Assembly: GCA_017987975.1 (NCBI GenBank)
Contig: JAGNSQ010000009.1
Location: forward strand, 1-46,157
Source of the DNA: Saprospiraceae bacterium
GTDB taxonomy: Bacteria > Bacteroidota > Bacteroidia > Chitinophagales > Saprospiraceae
Length of the DNA stretch: 46,157 nt
Direction: 5' to 3'
This document shows, in pieces, positions 8,569-18,610 of the stretch (position 1 is the first letter of the stretch; each line of letters starts with the position of its first letter). Both the position numbers and the translations under genes were made by a program. The notes beneath the pieces were generated by a model. That model was not told the origin of the DNA. It saw only the letters and a list, made by a program, of their open reading frames with translations, and searched no databases.

Positions 8569-9834
8569 ATGCTCTATTATATATTTGAATATCTAGACAA
8601 ACAGTTTAACCTGCCGGGGGCAGGCTTGTTTCAGTACATCACCTTCCGGTCGGGGATGGCCATGCTATTGTCATTGGTAATCTCATTGATCTTCGGAGGG
8701 AGGATCATACGCTCTTTGAAAAGGTTGCAGGTTGGAGAGACCGTTAGAGAATTGGGTCTTGAAGGTCAAAAAGAAAAAGAAGGTACACCAACGATGGGAG
8801 GTTTTATCATCATCCTTGCCATTGTGATTCCCTGTCTACTTTTTGCCCGACTCAATAACATTTACATTGTAACGATGCTCATCAGCACCGTTTGGCTCAT
8901 GCTGATCGGATTTGCTGATGATTATATAAAAGTTTTTAAGAAAAACAAAGAAGGGCTCAAGAGTACCACCAAAATCATTGGCCAGGTAGTTTTGGGCGTT
9001 TTTGTTGGTATGATCATGCTTTGGCACGAAGGTATTACCGTACGAATGACGCTGGATGAAGCCAAGACAGGAGGCTATGAGGTAGTAAAACAATATTCTA
9101 CCATTATACCTGCCGTCAATGCAGCACCCCAACGTGTAGAGATGGCGTATGTAAAAACTACGCTTACCAATGTTCCATTTTTTAAGGACAATAGCTTTGA
9201 TTACAAAAGTCTGGTTTCCTTTATGGGCGACAATGCAGATAATTTTCTGTGGTTTGTTTTTATTGTGATTGTAGTCTTTATTATCACTGCTGTTTCAAAT
9301 GCGGCCAATCTGACGGATGGCTTAGACGGACTGGCAGCTGGGACATCGGCCATCATCGCTACTGTTTTGGCCATTATGGCTTATGTAAGCGGCAATACCA
9401 TTATAGCCGATTATCTCAATATATTTTACATTCCCGATACCGCTGAATTGGTAATTTTTGCGGCTTGTTTTTTGGGTGGGTGTATTGGATTTTTATGGCA
9501 CAACAGCTACCCTGCCAAAGTGTTTATGGGAGACACAGGGAGTTTGACCATTGGAGGCATCATTGCAGTAATGGCTTTGTTGCTGAGAAAAGAATTACTT
9601 ATTCCCATTTTGTGCGGCATTTTTTTAGTAGAAAACCTTTCCGTAATGATGCAGGTGAGCTACTTTAAATATACAAAAAAGAAATATGGAGAAGGCAGAC
9701 GCATCCTTAAGATGGCACCCCTTCACCACCATTTTCAAAAAGAGGGCATGCACGAATCAAAAATTGCGGTGCGCTTTTGGATCATTGGTACCGTACTCGG
9801 CCTGCTAACCATCATTACCTTAAAAGTGAGATAA
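8569..9834 (+). CDS. mraY: Phospho-MurNAc-pentapeptide translocase MraY
   Basis: 421 residues with about ten membrane segments. Family motifs are visible: GTPTMGG at 72-78, the catalytic aspartate pair ADDY (D117, D118), [10 protein letters not shown], and the cytoplasmic [10 protein letters not shown] loop near the C-terminus. MraY transfers phospho-MurNAc-pentapeptide to undecaprenyl phosphate to form lipid I on the inner face of the membrane. It is longer than the roughly 360-residue proteobacterial enzyme because of an extra segment of about 60 residues (about 165-225), which I take to be the usual Bacteroidota insertion. It is followed by murD after one base. Confidence 0.96.
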   Translation: MLYYIFEYLDKQFNLPGAGLFQYITFRSGMAMLLSLVISLIFGGRIIRSLKRLQVGETVRELGLEGQKEKEGTPTMGGFIIILAIVIPCLLFARLNNIYIVTMLISTVWLMLIGFADDYIKVFKKNKEGLKSTTKIIGQVVLGVFVGMIMLWHEGITVRMTLDEAKTGGYEVVKQYSTIIPAVNAAPQRVEMAYVKTTLTNVPFFKDNSFDYKSLVSFMGDNADNFLWFVFIVIVVFIITAVSNAANLTDGLDGLAAGTSAIIATVLAIMAYVSGNTIIADYLNIFYIPDTAELVIFAACFLGGCIGFLWHNSYPAKVFMGDTGSLTIGGIIAVMALLLRKELLIPILCGIFLVENLSVMMQVSYFKYTKKKYGEGRRILKMAPLHHHFQKEGMHESKIAVRFWIIGTVLGLLTIITLKVR

Positions 9835-9835
9835 G

Positions 9836-11146
9836 GTGATTGAAGGACTAACAGATAAAAAAATCCTGATCATAGGATCGGGGGAGAGCGGGACCGGTGC
9901 AGCGGTTCTGGCCAAAAAATTGAATTACGATGTATTGGTGAGTGATGGAAGCATCATTCCCGATAAATATAAAGAAGTATTAGATATCAATAAGATCCCC
10001 TACGAAGAAGGGGGCCATCATATTGATTCATTGAGTAATGTTGGTTTGGTTTTAAAAAGTCCCGGAGTTCCTGAGGGATCAATGGTGATGCAAACAATCA
10101 GACGTGCCGGGTTAAGGGTGATCTCAGAAATTGAGTTTGCAGCCTTACACTACAAAGGGACGATGATTGCCATCACAGGAAGCAACGGGAAAACTACAAC
10201 TTCGGGACTTTTATACCACCTACTCAATGCGGCGGGCCTGAAAGCAGGACTGGCCGGAAATTATGGAGACAGTTTTGCCGGTTATGTTGCCGGCAGTCCG
10301 GATGATGTTGTAGTGCTTGAAGTCAGCAGTTTTCAATTGGATGACATAGACAGCTTTAAACCTCATATTTCCATTCTGCTCAACATTACCCCAGATCATC
10401 TGGATCGGTATGATTACAAGATGGAGAACTATGTAGCCTCCAAATTCAGGGTCAACCAAAACCAGGACAACGATGATTATTTTATCATCAATGGGGATGA
10501 TGAGGAAATGTTGAAATACAGAGGCCAGCACACATTAAACGGAAAGGTCATTGAAATAAAAGCAGATGACTACCTCGATGGGGTCAGAGACTTAAGGGGT
10601 AATAATTTTGAGCTTACCATCAAAGGCAGGCACAATCGTTTCAATGCGAGGTGTGCCGTTGAAACCTGCAGATTGATGGGCATTAGCGAAGAAAAAATTG
10701 CCCATGGTCTGGCTACCTTCCGCAACCTGGCACACAGACTGGAGCCAGTAGCCACTGTTAATGGAGTAGAATACATCAATGACAGCAAGGCAACCAACGT
10801 AGATTCTGTCTACTATGCCCTCGAAGCCATGGACAAACCCGTGGTTTGGATAGCCGGAGGTACAGACAAAGGCAACGACTACAGCGCCATAGATTCGCTG
10901 GTAAGAGAAAAAGTAAAAGCCCTGGTTTGTATGGGCGTTGATAATACCAAATTGGTAGCAGCTTTCAAAGGAAAGGTGGCCCAAATGGTAGAAACCAATT
11001 CAATAAAAGACGCGGTTATGAAGGCCGGCCAATTGGCAGAAGATGGTGACATTGTTTTATTGTCTCCCGCTTGTGCAAGTTTTGACCTGTTTAAAAACTA
11101 CATGGACCGCGGCGATCAGTTTAAACAAATGGTCTTGTCCTTATAA
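9836..11146 (+). CDS. murD: UDP-MurNAc-L-Ala:D-glutamate ligase MurD
   Basis: 436 residues. It has an N-terminal Rossmann-like UDP-binding domain (IIGSGESGTG), the ATP loop GSNGKTT at 115-121, a central Mur ligase domain with the ITPDHLDRY segment, and a C-terminal domain with NDSKATN. It adds D-glutamate to UDP-MurNAc-L-alanine in the cytoplasm. The start is GTG at 9836, one base after the mraY stop, which fits the conserved start of the family fold. A 57-base gap separates it from ftsW. Confidence 0.95.
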   Translation: MIEGLTDKKILIIGSGESGTGAAVLAKKLNYDVLVSDGSIIPDKYKEVLDINKIPYEEGGHHIDSLSNVGLVLKSPGVPEGSMVMQTIRRAGLRVISEIEFAALHYKGTMIAITGSNGKTTTSGLLYHLLNAAGLKAGLAGNYGDSFAGYVAGSPDDVVVLEVSSFQLDDIDSFKPHISILLNITPDHLDRYDYKMENYVASKFRVNQNQDNDDYFIINGDDEEMLKYRGQHTLNGKVIEIKADDYLDGVRDLRGNNFELTIKGRHNRFNARCAVETCRLMGISEEKIAHGLATFRNLAHRLEPVATVNGVEYINDSKATNVDSVYYALEAMDKPVVWIAGGTDKGNDYSAIDSLVREKVKALVCMGVDNTKLVAAFKGKVAQMVETNSIKDAVMKAGQLAEDGDIVLLSPACASFDLFKNYMDRGDQFKQMVLSL

Positions 11147-11203
11147 TCGGGATTATTTTTCGGGAGAGGGACAACCAAAAATATAAAAGGTAAGAAAACT
11201 ACA

Positions 11204-12388
11204 TTGACAAACGTAATACAACTATATCATCAACTAAGGGGAGATAGGGCTATTTGGCTTATCGTGGCATTGCTGTCACTCTTCTCCCTGCTGGCTGTAT
11301 ACAGTGCAGCCGGAAGTATGGCGTTTAAGCTGCGTGAAGGAAATACAGAGTATTATCTGGTGCAGCAATTTATGTTTCTATCTTCTGGTCTTTTACTTAT
11401 GTGGTTATGCTATCGCTTAGACTACCAAAAGTATGCCAGATTAGCTCCCTACCTCATTGCATTGTCGGTTCCCTTATTGATTTATACCATGTTTTTTGGT
11501 ACAGAAATGAATGAGGCCAGGAGATGGATCACCATTCCCTGGATCGACAAAACATTTCAGACCTCTGACTTTGCAGAGATCGCCCTTATTTTGTTTTTGG
11601 CCAAATCATTGGCAACCAAACAAGAGCACATTAAGGATTTTAAGAGTGCATTTTTACCGATAATTTTGCCAGTAATATTGATTTGCGGCTTGATAGCACC
11701 CGCCAACTTATCAACGGCAGCCTTGTTGTTTGTTACCAGCATCACCCTGATGTTTATTGGCAGGATTTCTTTAAAATATGTTTTCCTTCTCATATTTAGT
11801 GGCTTACTCACAGGCTTTGCCATCTATAAGATAGGCTTGGCTAATCCTGAGTTTGTAAGAAGCAAAACTTGGGAAACCAGGGTAAAAACATTTTTAAATT
11901 CATCAGACGAAGTATACCAGATACAACAATCCAAAATAGCCATCGCCTCAGGTAAGGTGTTTGGTGTGGGTCCCGGTAACAGCATCCAGCGCAATCACTT
12001 GCCGTATGCCTATGCCGATTGTATATATGCCATCATTTGTGAAGAGTATGGTGTAATAGGGGGCCTTTTGGTATTGTGGTTGTATCTGTGGTTATTAATA
12101 CGGTGCATTAACATAGTAACCAAGAGTCCAAGGGCTTTTGGGGCTATTTTGGCTATGGGTTTATGTCTCAATCTCGTGGTTCAGGCATTTGCCAATATCA
12201 GTGTATCGGTACAGTTGGTTCCGGCAACAGGCTTGACCCTGCCCCTCATCAGTATGGGCGGTACGTCGCTGTTGTTTACCAGTATTTCACTTGGCATTAT
12301 CCTGAGTGTGAGTCGCAATGCAGAGCAGGCAGAAGCAGAAAGGATTGAGCTAAAAGCAATGGAAGCAAAAAATGAAAGTAGTAATTAG
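11204..12388 (+). CDS. ftsW: Septal peptidoglycan glycosyltransferase FtsW (SEDS)
   Basis: 394 residues with about ten membrane segments. It has the SEDS signature (GVGPGNSIQRNHLPYAYADC followed by IICEEYG), where the region around the aspartate and glutamate is conserved, and a C-terminal GLTLPLISMGGTSLL. FtsW polymerises lipid II at the septum, in complex with FtsI coded upstream. The start is TTG at 11204; no ATG fits a normal N-terminus before the first membrane helix. The C-terminal tail is charged and overlaps the start of murG by 17 bases, which suggests translational coupling. Confidence 0.95.
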   Translation: MTNVIQLYHQLRGDRAIWLIVALLSLFSLLAVYSAAGSMAFKLREGNTEYYLVQQFMFLSSGLLLMWLCYRLDYQKYARLAPYLIALSVPLLIYTMFFGTEMNEARRWITIPWIDKTFQTSDFAEIALILFLAKSLATKQEHIKDFKSAFLPIILPVILICGLIAPANLSTAALLFVTSITLMFIGRISLKYVFLLIFSGLLTGFAIYKIGLANPEFVRSKTWETRVKTFLNSSDEVYQIQQSKIAIASGKVFGVGPGNSIQRNHLPYAYADCIYAIICEEYGVIGGLLVLWLYLWLLIRCINIVTKSPRAFGAILAMGLCLNLVVQAFANISVSVQLVPATGLTLPLISMGGTSLLFTSISLGIILSVSRNAEQAEAERIELKAMEAKNESSN

Positions 12389-13484
12389 CGGCGGCGGAAC
12401 GGGAGGCCATGTTTTTCCGGCCATTGCGATAGCAGATGCGATTCGTCGTCAACTGCCGTCTGCTGATGTATTATTTGTGGGTGCCAAGGGCAAACTCGAA
12501 ATGGAAAAAGTGCCTGCAGCCGGGTATCGGATCATTGGTCTCGACATAGCTGGCATGCAGAGAAAGTTGACCTTGAAAAACTTTTTGTTACCCGTCAAGG
12601 TGATAAGATCGCTGATCCAGGCCAGGACCATAGTATCTGATTTCAAACCCGATATAGCCGTTGGAGTAGGAGGGTATGCCAGTGGTCCATTGCTCAAGGT
12701 TTGTTCCTGGATGGGAGTGCCTTATGTGCTGCAGGAGCAAAATAGTTACGCAGGAGTTACCAATAAAATATTGGGAAAAAAAGCCAAAAAAGTTTTTGTT
12801 GCCTATGAAGGCATGGAAAGATTTTTTGACAAAAATAAAATACAATGGACAGGCAATCCGATCAGATCGCAGATTGCTGAAAGTAATATGACAACGGAGG
12901 AGGCCAGGGCAAAAATGGGCGTCGATACAAATAAGAAAACTACACTTGTATTTGGCGGTAGCCTGGGGGCCAGAACTTTGAATGATGCCATCGCGGCAAA
13001 CAAGGAATGGATAGAGGTAAATCAAGACATTCAATTCATTTGGCAGGTTGGTAAACTGTACTACAACGAATTTATTAGATCTTCGGTAGCGGAATTGCCA
13101 AATGTGAAAGTCTTACCTTTTATCGAGGATATGGCAACCGCGTACAAGGCTTGTGATGTAGTTGTGTGTCGGGCAGGCGCATTGACCATATCGGAGCTGG
13201 CATTGGTGGGAAAGCCCGCCATTCTTGTCCCCTCTCCAAACGTTGCTGAAGATCATCAGACCCACAACGCCATGTCGTTGGTTAAACAGGGTGCTGCCCT
13301 GATGGTAAAAGATGTGGATGCCCGAAGTCAGTTGACAAAGGTATTGGATCAATTGTTTAGGGATCCGGCGCAACAACAAACACTGAGTAAAAATTTGCTT
13401 TCACTGGCGAGGCCCAATGCGGCTGATGTGATAGCGAATGAAATTATAAAATTTGTAAACCCATTAAAGGAGACCACGGCGTGA
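12372..13484 (+). CDS. murG: Lipid II synthase MurG
   Basis: 370 residues. The N-terminal GGGTGGH (7-13) is the signature diphospho-undecaprenol binding loop of this GT-B fold enzyme. The C-terminal half carries the UDP-GlcNAc site (CRAGALTISELALVGKPAILVPSP). MurG adds GlcNAc to lipid I to make lipid II at the inner membrane surface. The ATG lies within the end of ftsW, and its stop overlaps the murC GTG start by 4 bases, so all three genes are read as a coupled block. Confidence 0.97.
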   Translation: MKVVISGGGTGGHVFPAIAIADAIRRQLPSADVLFVGAKGKLEMEKVPAAGYRIIGLDIAGMQRKLTLKNFLLPVKVIRSLIQARTIVSDFKPDIAVGVGGYASGPLLKVCSWMGVPYVLQEQNSYAGVTNKILGKKAKKVFVAYEGMERFFDKNKIQWTGNPIRSQIAESNMTTEEARAKMGVDTNKKTTLVFGGSLGARTLNDAIAANKEWIEVNQDIQFIWQVGKLYYNEFIRSSVAELPNVKVLPFIEDMATAYKACDVVVCRAGALTISELALVGKPAILVPSPNVAEDHQTHNAMSLVKQGAALMVKDVDARSQLTKVLDQLFRDPAQQQTLSKNLLSLARPNAADVIANEIIKFVNPLKETTA

Positions 13485-14860
13485 ATCCGGGAGAACTGAC
13501 ATCGGTATATTTCATCGGCATCGGTGGCATTGGTATGAGTGCCATTGCCCGCTATTTCAACACCCGGGGTGTTGCGGTGGCAGGCTATGATAAAACTGAA
13601 ACGGCTCTTACACAGCAGTTGAATGCAGAAGGTATTCGGGTTTACTATAGTGAAGACCTGGATGTTCTGCCTGAAAACATCGACCTGGTGGTGTATACCC
13701 CGGCGGTTCCGGCAGACCATCAACAACTGGTTCACCTGCTCAATCTGGGCGTTCCGGTTATGAAAAGGGCACAGGTACTGGGTTTAATTTCTCAGTCGCA
13801 AAAGACAATTGCCATAGCGGGTACCCATGGAAAAACTACTACTTCATCTATGGTTACCCATGTACTGAAAAGTTGTGATGAACCGGTCTCGGCCTTTTTG
13901 GGGGGCATCTTAAGTGGTTACAATACCAATTACTTTTTGGGTGACAGCGACTGGGTTGTAGTGGAAGCAGATGAATTTGACAGGTCCTTCCTCCACTTAC
14001 AACCGGAAATTGCAGTTGTCAATTCGATCGATCCCGATCATCTTGACATCTATGGTACACCCGAAAAAGTCACAGAAGCTTATCTGGCATTTATACATAA
14101 GACCAAAGAAAATGGTACGGTATTGTTGGCACACCAGGCGGCACAAGATCTGGGTGCGGACGAAGTTGCGGCCATTAAAGACAAATACAGGGTACTGACC
14201 TATGGTTTCGAAGATTCAGACGACATCCAACTTAACATCAAAGGTGTTCAGGAAGGTAAGGTAGTTTTTGATTTTTTCAGCCCTATGGGCAGTATCGAAA
14301 GCATAGCCAGTAGAATGCCAGGGGTACACAATGTATCCAATGCTGCGGTGGCGATTGCAGTGGCCTTGCTGCAGGGAAAGGACAAAGATGCCATTGCCCA
14401 TGGAGTGACTTCCTTTAAAGGAGTAAAGCGGAGGTTTGAATGGATTGTAGATGGTGAAAAAGTTTATATTGACGATTATGCCCACCATCCTACCGAATTG
14501 AAGATGGCCATTGGTGCTGCACGAATGATGTTTCCGGGTAAAAAACTGATGGGTATTTTCCAACCCCACCTGTTCACCCGTACCCGGGATTTTGCTGATG
14601 GTTTTGCAGAAGAATTATCAAAGTTGGATGAGCTTTTACTGATGGATATTTATCCGGCAAGAGAAGAGCCCATCGAGGGTGTCAATGCAGAGATGCTGTT
14701 GTCAAAAATGAACCATGCCAATGCCAGAATAGTAAGCAGGGAAGAAATCCTGGACGCAGTGCAGAAAGGAAATTTTGATGTGGTGATGACCTTGGGTGCA
14801 GGTAATATTGATACCCTGGTGCCGCAGATACAAAAAATATTAACCGGTCATCATGGATAA
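13481..14860 (+). CDS. murC: UDP-MurNAc:L-alanine ligase MurC
   Basis: 459 residues. FIGIGGIGMSAIA at 11-23 is the UDP-binding loop, GTHGKTT at 114-120 the ATP loop, and DDYAHHPTE marks the C-terminal Mur ligase domain. MurC adds L-alanine to UDP-MurNAc, the first peptide step. The start is GTG in a GTGA overlap with murG, and the stop overlaps the ftsQ start by 8 bases. Gene order murG-murC-ftsQ is usual for this phylum. Confidence 0.97.
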   Translation: MNPGELTSVYFIGIGGIGMSAIARYFNTRGVAVAGYDKTETALTQQLNAEGIRVYYSEDLDVLPENIDLVVYTPAVPADHQQLVHLLNLGVPVMKRAQVLGLISQSQKTIAIAGTHGKTTTSSMVTHVLKSCDEPVSAFLGGILSGYNTNYFLGDSDWVVVEADEFDRSFLHLQPEIAVVNSIDPDHLDIYGTPEKVTEAYLAFIHKTKENGTVLLAHQAAQDLGADEVAAIKDKYRVLTYGFEDSDDIQLNIKGVQEGKVVFDFFSPMGSIESIASRMPGVHNVSNAAVAIAVALLQGKDKDAIAHGVTSFKGVKRRFEWIVDGEKVYIDDYAHHPTELKMAIGAARMMFPGKKLMGIFQPHLFTRTRDFADGFAEELSKLDELLLMDIYPAREEPIEGVNAEMLLSKMNHANARIVSREEILDAVQKGNFDVVMTLGAGNIDTLVPQIQKILTGHHG

Positions 14861-15659
14861 AAAAATCGATATGCCGGTATTGCGACAGCGCATCATGTGG
14901 ACCGTTATCATGGCGGCCATCGGAGTGTTGTTTATCTTATCAGTTCAGCGCAAGTTGAACGCAGAAGTGTCAAAACTGGAAGTGGTCATCAAACCCATCA
15001 AGGGCAAAAGAAACCTCATCAGTGCGGCAGAGGTAAAACAAATTTTCAACCGGCACACCGGGGTAGACGTAACCCAAACTGCCATTGAAAACATAGAAGC
15101 GAGAGAATTAGAAGCCTTGTTAAAGGCAGACAAAAGAATAAAAAAAGTAGAAGTTTTTATCGATTCCGATGACAAACTCAATGTATGGATCCTGCAAAAG
15201 CAGCCCGTAGTGAGGGTCATGGATGGTAGCAATCGAAGTTACTACATAGATGAAGACGGCGAACAGGTGCCCATCGTTGAAAAGTCAGCCATCAGGGTGC
15301 CACTGGCCACAGGTCATTTTGAACTGTACCAGGAAGAAAAATTTAAAACCGGAAAGCCTGGAAAGCTAAGAGAGGTTTACGATGTAGCGAAGACCATTTT
15401 TGCAGATGAATTTTTGTCGGCACTGGTAGAGCAGATTGATGTGACCGAAACCGGAGAAATTGTATTGATACCCAAGATTGGCAGGCAGGAAGTAGTGTTG
15501 GGTGATGCTACAAATCTGGAGGAAAAATTTGAAAACCTCAAGATTATGTACAAGGAAGGACTGCCACGTGAGGGATGGAGAAAGTTTAGTGTTTTAAGAC
15601 TAAACTACAAGGGCCAGGTAGTGGCCCAAAAAAACAGTGAAACAGCATTTATTAACTAA
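14853..15659 (+). CDS. ftsQ: Cell division protein FtsQ/DivIB
   Basis: 268 residues. A short cytoplasmic N-terminus is followed by one membrane segment (about 13-31), then a POTRA-like region (about 40-115, KLEVVIKPIKGKRNLISAAEVKQIF pattern with basic and hydrophobic alternation) and a beta-rich FtsQ domain. FtsQ recruits FtsL/FtsB and links them to FtsA/FtsN. The divergent sequence makes the identification rest on topology, the POTRA pattern and the place between murC and ftsA. It begins inside murC. Confidence 0.88.
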   Translation: MDKKIDMPVLRQRIMWTVIMAAIGVLFILSVQRKLNAEVSKLEVVIKPIKGKRNLISAAEVKQIFNRHTGVDVTQTAIENIEARELEALLKADKRIKKVEVFIDSDDKLNVWILQKQPVVRVMDGSNRSYYIDEDGEQVPIVEKSAIRVPLATGHFELYQEEKFKTGKPGKLREVYDVAKTIFADEFLSALVEQIDVTETGEIVLIPKIGRQEVVLGDATNLEEKFENLKIMYKEGLPREGWRKFSVLRLNYKGQVVAQKNSETAFIN

Positions 15660-15673
15660 TTAATTATAATACC

Positions 15674-17110
15674 ATGAGTACTAGTTTGAATCCACACAAG
15701 AGATTTGCCTGGCTCACCGACAAAAGCCTCAGCAAGCAGCCATTGGCGGTGGCCCTGGACATAGGGACTACCAAAGTGTGCGCCATTGCCGGCATGATGG
15801 ATGAATTCGGCAGGCTCGAAGTGGTGTCATACGGTACTGTAAAATCTGAGGGTGTAGCCAGAGGTGTTGTATCCAACATCGACAAAACGGTGAAAGCCAT
15901 CAGAGAAGCAGTAGACATGGCAGAAAAGACCGCGGGCTGTAAGTTCAAGGTTGTTCATGTCGGAATCGCCGGACAGCACATCAAGAGTCACCACCACATG
16001 GGCTACCTTACCAGGGCAGACCACAATGCGGAGATCTCATCAGAAGATGTCGAAAGGCTGATCAAAGACATGTATCGCATTGCCCTTCCCCCGGGGGATA
16101 AGATACTCCATGTAATTCCACAGGAATTTACGGTAGATGATGAGAAAGATGTTGTCGATCCCATCGGCATGTCGGGCCACAAGCTGGAAGCCAACTTCCA
16201 CATCATCACAGGTCAGATCACTGCTTCCAAAAATATAATTCGTTGTATCGAAAAGGCCGGTCTTGACATCGCAGATATTACGCTGGAGCCCATCGCTTCT
16301 GCCAGTGCTGTGTTGAGCGATCAGGAAAAAGAGGCCGGTGTTGTTTTGGTTGACATAGGAGGTGGTACCACAGATATCACCATTTTTAAAGACAACATCA
16401 TTCGCCATACTGCTGTGATACCATTTGGAGGTAATATCATCACAGAAGACATCAAAGAAGGATGCACCGTTTTGGCCGATCAGGCTGAAAAATTGAAGGT
16501 GAAATTTGGAGTGGCCCTGGCAGATATGATCAAAGACAACCGAAGAATTACCATCCCTGTGTTAAAAGGAAGAGAGAGCAAAAGCATCTCAGAAAAAAAT
16601 CTTTCTAAAATCATCCAGGCGAGGGTAGAGGAGCTTTTTGACTACGTATTGTGGGAGATCAAAAGATCGGGTTACGACAACAAACTCATAGCCGGCATCG
16701 TGCTAACGGGTGGAGGTGCTTTATTGAAACACATCGAGACCCTGGTAGAACTGCACACCGGAATGCCCGCCAGAATAGGTGAACCGGTAGAGCACCTGGC
16801 CCATGGTTACAGTAAAGATTTGTCATCACCGATCTATGCCACTGCCATTGGTTTGTTGAAATATACCATTGACAATTTGCCGGATAAGGTTTATGTTGAA
16901 TATGACAACGATGAGATGGTACAACCGGAAATGCCAGTCAGAAATGCAGTCGATACACAAAAGCGTAGCAATGACGACGATTTTGAGGAAGAAGAAGTAG
17001 TTGAAGCAGGTGAAAGGTCCAGTGCAGAATCTAAATTTTTAGGATTTATGAAAAAAATCGGAGTTTATGCCAAAGATTTTTTTGAACCTACCCCTGATCA
17101 CGAACTTTAA
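15674..17110 (+). CDS. ftsA: Cell division protein FtsA (actin-like)
   Basis: 478 residues. The actin-like phosphate-1 motif VALDIGTTKVCAIAG starts at residue 26, the phosphate-2 motif is VLVDIGGGTTDITIF, and the adenosine motif is GIVLTGGGALLKHIE. The C-terminus has an acidic linker (DDDFEEEEVVE) and then a basic-amphipathic end (FLGFMKKIGVYAKDFFEP) typical of the membrane-targeting helix. FtsA tethers FtsZ to the membrane. It is longer at the N-terminus than the E. coli protein (about 25 residues before the fold). It ends 29 bases before ftsZ. Confidence 0.97.
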   Translation: MSTSLNPHKRFAWLTDKSLSKQPLAVALDIGTTKVCAIAGMMDEFGRLEVVSYGTVKSEGVARGVVSNIDKTVKAIREAVDMAEKTAGCKFKVVHVGIAGQHIKSHHHMGYLTRADHNAEISSEDVERLIKDMYRIALPPGDKILHVIPQEFTVDDEKDVVDPIGMSGHKLEANFHIITGQITASKNIIRCIEKAGLDIADITLEPIASASAVLSDQEKEAGVVLVDIGGGTTDITIFKDNIIRHTAVIPFGGNIITEDIKEGCTVLADQAEKLKVKFGVALADMIKDNRRITIPVLKGRESKSISEKNLSKIIQARVEELFDYVLWEIKRSGYDNKLIAGIVLTGGGALLKHIETLVELHTGMPARIGEPVEHLAHGYSKDLSSPIYATAIGLLKYTIDNLPDKVYVEYDNDEMVQPEMPVRNAVDTQKRSNDDDFEEEEVVEAGERSSAESKFLGFMKKIGVYAKDFFEPTPDHEL

Positions 17111-17139
17111 TCAAAATTATCAATTCAAAATTAAGAAAG

Positions 17140-18555
17140 ATGAAATTTAATATACCCAATTATAATCATTCTATCATCAAGGTAATTGGCGTAGGCGGTG
17201 GAGGCGGCAACGCGGTTGGACACATGTTCAGGCAAGGCATCATCGGTGTTGATTTTGCCATCTGCAACACCGATGCGCAGGCCATGGAAACCAGCCCGAT
17301 AGACAAAAAAATATCGCTGGGCCCAAGCCTTACCGACGGTCGAGGAGCCGGCTCTAAGCCTGAAACGGGCAAAGAAGCCTGTATCGAATCCATTGATGAG
17401 ATCAGAAGTTTTCTGGCCGATGGCACCAAAATGTTGTTTGTCACTGCCGGTATGGGAGGTGGTACCGGTACAGGTGCAGCACCCATCATTGCCAAGGCAG
17501 CCAAAGAAATGGGCATCCTAACAGTAGGCATTGTAACTCTTCCTTTCCACTTTGAAGGATTGAGAAGAAAAAGACAGGCCCTGGAAGGTTTGGAAAACCT
17601 GAAAAAAAATGTAGATGCCATCCTGGTCATCTCCAATGATAAACTCAAGGAGATGTATGGCGATCTTACCCTGACCCAGGCCTTTGACAATGCAGATAAT
17701 GTTTTGTCAACCGCGGCCAAGTCGATAGCAGAGATCATCACAGTACCGGGTTATATCAACGTAGATTTTGAAGACGTCAACTTTGTTATGAAGGACTCCG
17801 GTGTAGCCCTGATGGGCTATGGCGAAGCTGAAGGCATGGACAGGGCGAGAACTGCCATCCACATGGCTTTGACCTCACCCCTGTTGGAAGAAAATGACAT
17901 CAGAGGTGCTAAACACATCCTGCTCAATATCACATCCGGTAACAAGGAAGTAACCATGAGTGAGATTGGTGAAATCACCGATTACGTTCAGGAAGAGGCC
18001 GGCTTTGGTACCGACCTGATCTGGGGTAACTGTATGGATCCGGCATTAGGAGACAAGATCAGCGTAACCGTCATTGCTACGGGTTTTGATACAGGCACCA
18101 ACAAAGTGCGTACCGTACAGCATGAGCCCAAAAAAGTAGCCTTAGACGATGAAATGGAAAATGTAGCCAACATCGATTTTTACAGTGTGATGGATGCTAC
18201 CCCTTCGAGCAAGACCATTGAATTTGAACACGATGAAGTAATGCGCATCAAAGAAACCATCACCTTCACTGATCCTATTCGCGACCGTAAGGCAGCGGAA
18301 GAAAGCCAGAAAGTACAGGAGATGGAAAATGCAAGAAGAATGTACAATCGCAATACCACTACCATGCCTTTGGATTCAGCAGAAAACAAAGAAATGGTGG
18401 AGAAAATACCGGCTTACAAAAGAAGGGGCTTGTTGTTGGACGACGATGACAATGTACCCGTGGTAAAAGGCAACATAAGCACTACCGTTTATGTAGATTC
18501 TGAGGGAACGGTGGTTCAAACCGGCAATTCTTTCCTCAGAGAGAAAATAGATTAA
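17140..18555 (+). CDS. ftsZ: Cell division GTPase FtsZ
   Basis: 471 residues. The nucleotide-binding glycine motif GGGTGTG lies at 106-112, preceded by the GVGGGGGNAV loop near the N-terminus, and the T7 region follows (ITVPGYINVDFEDV). The GTPase and C-terminal domains span roughly residues 10-325; after this comes a long linker with charged residues and a C-terminal peptide (IPAYKRRGL, then NSFLREKID) of the Bacteroidota type. FtsZ polymerises into the Z-ring. It is the last gene of the cluster and is followed by a strong terminator. Confidence 0.98.
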   Translation: MKFNIPNYNHSIIKVIGVGGGGGNAVGHMFRQGIIGVDFAICNTDAQAMETSPIDKKISLGPSLTDGRGAGSKPETGKEACIESIDEIRSFLADGTKMLFVTAGMGGGTGTGAAPIIAKAAKEMGILTVGIVTLPFHFEGLRRKRQALEGLENLKKNVDAILVISNDKLKEMYGDLTLTQAFDNADNVLSTAAKSIAEIITVPGYINVDFEDVNFVMKDSGVALMGYGEAEGMDRARTAIHMALTSPLLEENDIRGAKHILLNITSGNKEVTMSEIGEITDYVQEEAGFGTDLIWGNCMDPALGDKISVTVIATGFDTGTNKVRTVQHEPKKVALDDEMENVANIDFYSVMDATPSSKTIEFEHDEVMRIKETITFTDPIRDRKAAEESQKVQEMENARRMYNRNTTTMPLDSAENKEMVEKIPAYKRRGLLLDDDDNVPVVKGNISTTVYVDSEGTVVQTGNSFLREKID

Positions 18556-18569
18556 GAGTTTATAAGGTC

Positions 18570-18610
18570 ACGGGGCGGATGCTCAACACCCGCCCCGTTT
18601 TTTGTTTTTG
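18570..18610 (+). terminator. Terminator of the dcw cluster
   Basis: A 9-bp GC-rich stem, ACGGGGCGG (18570-18578) with CCGCCCCGT (18590-18598), then a run of T (TTTTTTTGTTTTTG from 18598). Confidence 0.9.

Noticed and set aside
17166-17741. 191-residue reading frame on the minus strand inside ftsZ
   Set aside because: Fully antisense to the conserved GTPase core of ftsZ, with no promoter or family similarity; a codon-bias shadow.
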